Shown one piece after another: positions 4,781 to 5,530 of a DNA stretch of 5,530 bases. The position numbers and the translations under genes are program-made. Location: the NCBI GenBank assembly GCA_003455715.1, contig DMQJ01000021.1, positions 1 through 5,530 of the forward strand. Direction: 5' to 3'. The notes under the pieces were generated by a model. That model had not been told where the DNA came from. It saw only the letters and a program-made list of their open reading frames with translations, and searched no databases. Source of the stretch: Acidimicrobiaceae bacterium. GTDB lineage: Bacteria > Actinomycetota > Acidimicrobiia > Acidimicrobiales > Ilumatobacteraceae. The number at the start of each line of letters is the position of its first letter. Position 1 is the stretch's first letter.

Positions 4781-5530
4781 ATGTTGAACCCCGACCCGAT
4801 GCTGGTCACCCTGCTGCAGGCCACGGTTGCCGCGGGCGCAAGCGACCTCCACATCACCGTCGGGCGGCCCGCGACTGCTCGCCGCGACGGTGTGCTCATC
4901 CCGTTCGAAGGCGTGGGCCTGCTGGAGCCGGCCGACACCGAGCGAATGGTGAAGTCGCTGCTGAACTCGCACCAGCTCGAGGAGCTCGAGGAGAACATGC
5001 AGGTCGACTTCTCGTTCGGCCTTGAGTCGATCGGCCGATTCCGTGCCAACGCCTACCTGCAGCGCACCAGCTATGCCCTCGCCCTCCGTGTGATTCCCTT
5101 CCGTGTGCGCTCGCTGGAAGAGCTCGGTGCGCCGCCGGCGGCGACGATGCTGCTCGAGCGCCCGTACGGACTCGTGCTCGTGGTGGGTCCCACCGGTTCG
5201 GGTAAGAGCACCACCTTGGCGGCGATGATCGACCGCATCAACGAGAGCCGCCCCGTGCACATCCTCACCATCGAGGACCCCATCGAATATCTCCACCACC
5301 ACAAGCTGGCCATGGTGAACCAACGCGAGGTGGGCACCGACGTGAACTCGTTCCCCGATGGCCTGCGCAGCGCCCTGCGTGAAGACCCCGACGTGATCCT
5401 CCTCGGCGAAATGCGCGACCTCGACTCGATCAGCATTGCGCTCACCCTTGCCGAGACAGGTCACCTCGTGTTCGCGACGCTGCACACCAACGACGCTGCC
5501 CAGGCCCTCGACCGTATCGTCGACGTGTTC
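4781..5530 (+). CDS. pilT: PilT-family type IV pilus retraction ATPase, 3' end outside window
   Basis: The frame is open from the ATG to the window edge and gives the first 250 residues of a hexameric secretion-type ATPase. The N-terminal domain (about 1-110) has the PilT-typical A-S-D-L-H-I-T segment (20-26). The ATPase core follows with Walker A GPTGSGKST (136-144), the Asp box TIEDPIEY (163-170), Walker B with EDPDVILLGEMRD (201-213) and the His box TGHLVFATLHTN (226-237). LGEMRD and the overall size fit PilT, which powers pilus disassembly. PilB-type extension ATPases carry a long extra N-terminal domain that is absent here. PilT proteins usually have about 340-370 residues, so roughly the last third is missing only because the window ends. 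It diverges from the prepilin peptidase gene, consistent with a type IV pilus cluster. PilU or another PilT paralogue cannot be excluded. Confidence 0.94.
   Translation, partial: MLNPDPMLVTLLQATVAAGASDLHITVGRPATARRDGVLIPFEGVGLLEPADTERMVKSLLNSHQLEELEENMQVDFSFGLESIGRFRANAYLQRTSYALALRVIPFRVRSLEELGAPPAATMLLERPYGLVLVVGPTGSGKSTTLAAMIDRINESRPVHILTIEDPIEYLHHHKLAMVNQREVGTDVNSFPDGLRSALREDPDVILLGEMRDLDSISIALTLAETGHLVFATLHTNDAAQALDRIVDVF

Noticed and set aside
4739..5485. Long minus-strand open frame opposite the pilT-type gene
   Set aside because: It is antisense to an unambiguous PilT sequence and shows no domain, so it is a shadow frame.

Overview
The window is GC-rich, with codons ending mostly in G or C. 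It suggests a high-GC actinomycete. Pointers are a Gram-positive-type LexA/SOS box, a DUF222/13E12-type HNH protein, a DUF1918 protein, an LPxTG surface protein with a Thr/Glu/Pro stalk, and genes that probably start on leaderless mRNA. Type IV pilus genes in that setting fit the Acidimicrobiia (Ilumatobacter-like lineages) better than Streptomyces or Mycobacterium, but this placement is inference. There are seven protein-coding genes, one cut by the right edge. No RNA gene, CRISPR array, insertion sequence or integrase is visible.

Left part (1-1942). A 182-base leader carries an AT-rich perfect palindrome and then a compact promoter whose 17-base spacer holds a LexA box. The predicted transcription start falls on the ATG of a 422-residue DUF222-HNH nuclease-like protein, so this gene looks SOS-inducible and leaderless. 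A 141-residue single-domain cyclic-nucleotide-binding protein follows on the same strand, also without a Shine-Dalgarno and with a -10-like hexamer at leaderless distance.

Middle part (1947-4087). A small DUF1918 gene on the minus strand converges on the cyclic-nucleotide gene; both stop codons lie in one 10-base palindrome. Divergent from it is a likely two-gene envelope operon. The first gene encodes an LPSTG-anchored surface protein with a hexapeptide-repeat stalk. The second encodes an exported lipoprotein with a complete ferritin-like diiron ligand set and an Arg-rich, Tat-like signal sequence.

Right part (3975-5530). A prepilin peptidase gene (minus) and a PilT-type ATPase gene (plus, truncated by the window) diverge from a 38-base gap. 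Together they represent type IV pilus processing and retraction. The 3' end of the ferritin-like gene runs 113 bases antisense into the 3' end of the peptidase gene.

No wholly new multi-gene system can be claimed. The points most worth following are the SOS-controlled leaderless HNH gene, the exported diiron lipoprotein paired with a wall-anchored protein, and the convergent 3' overlap.
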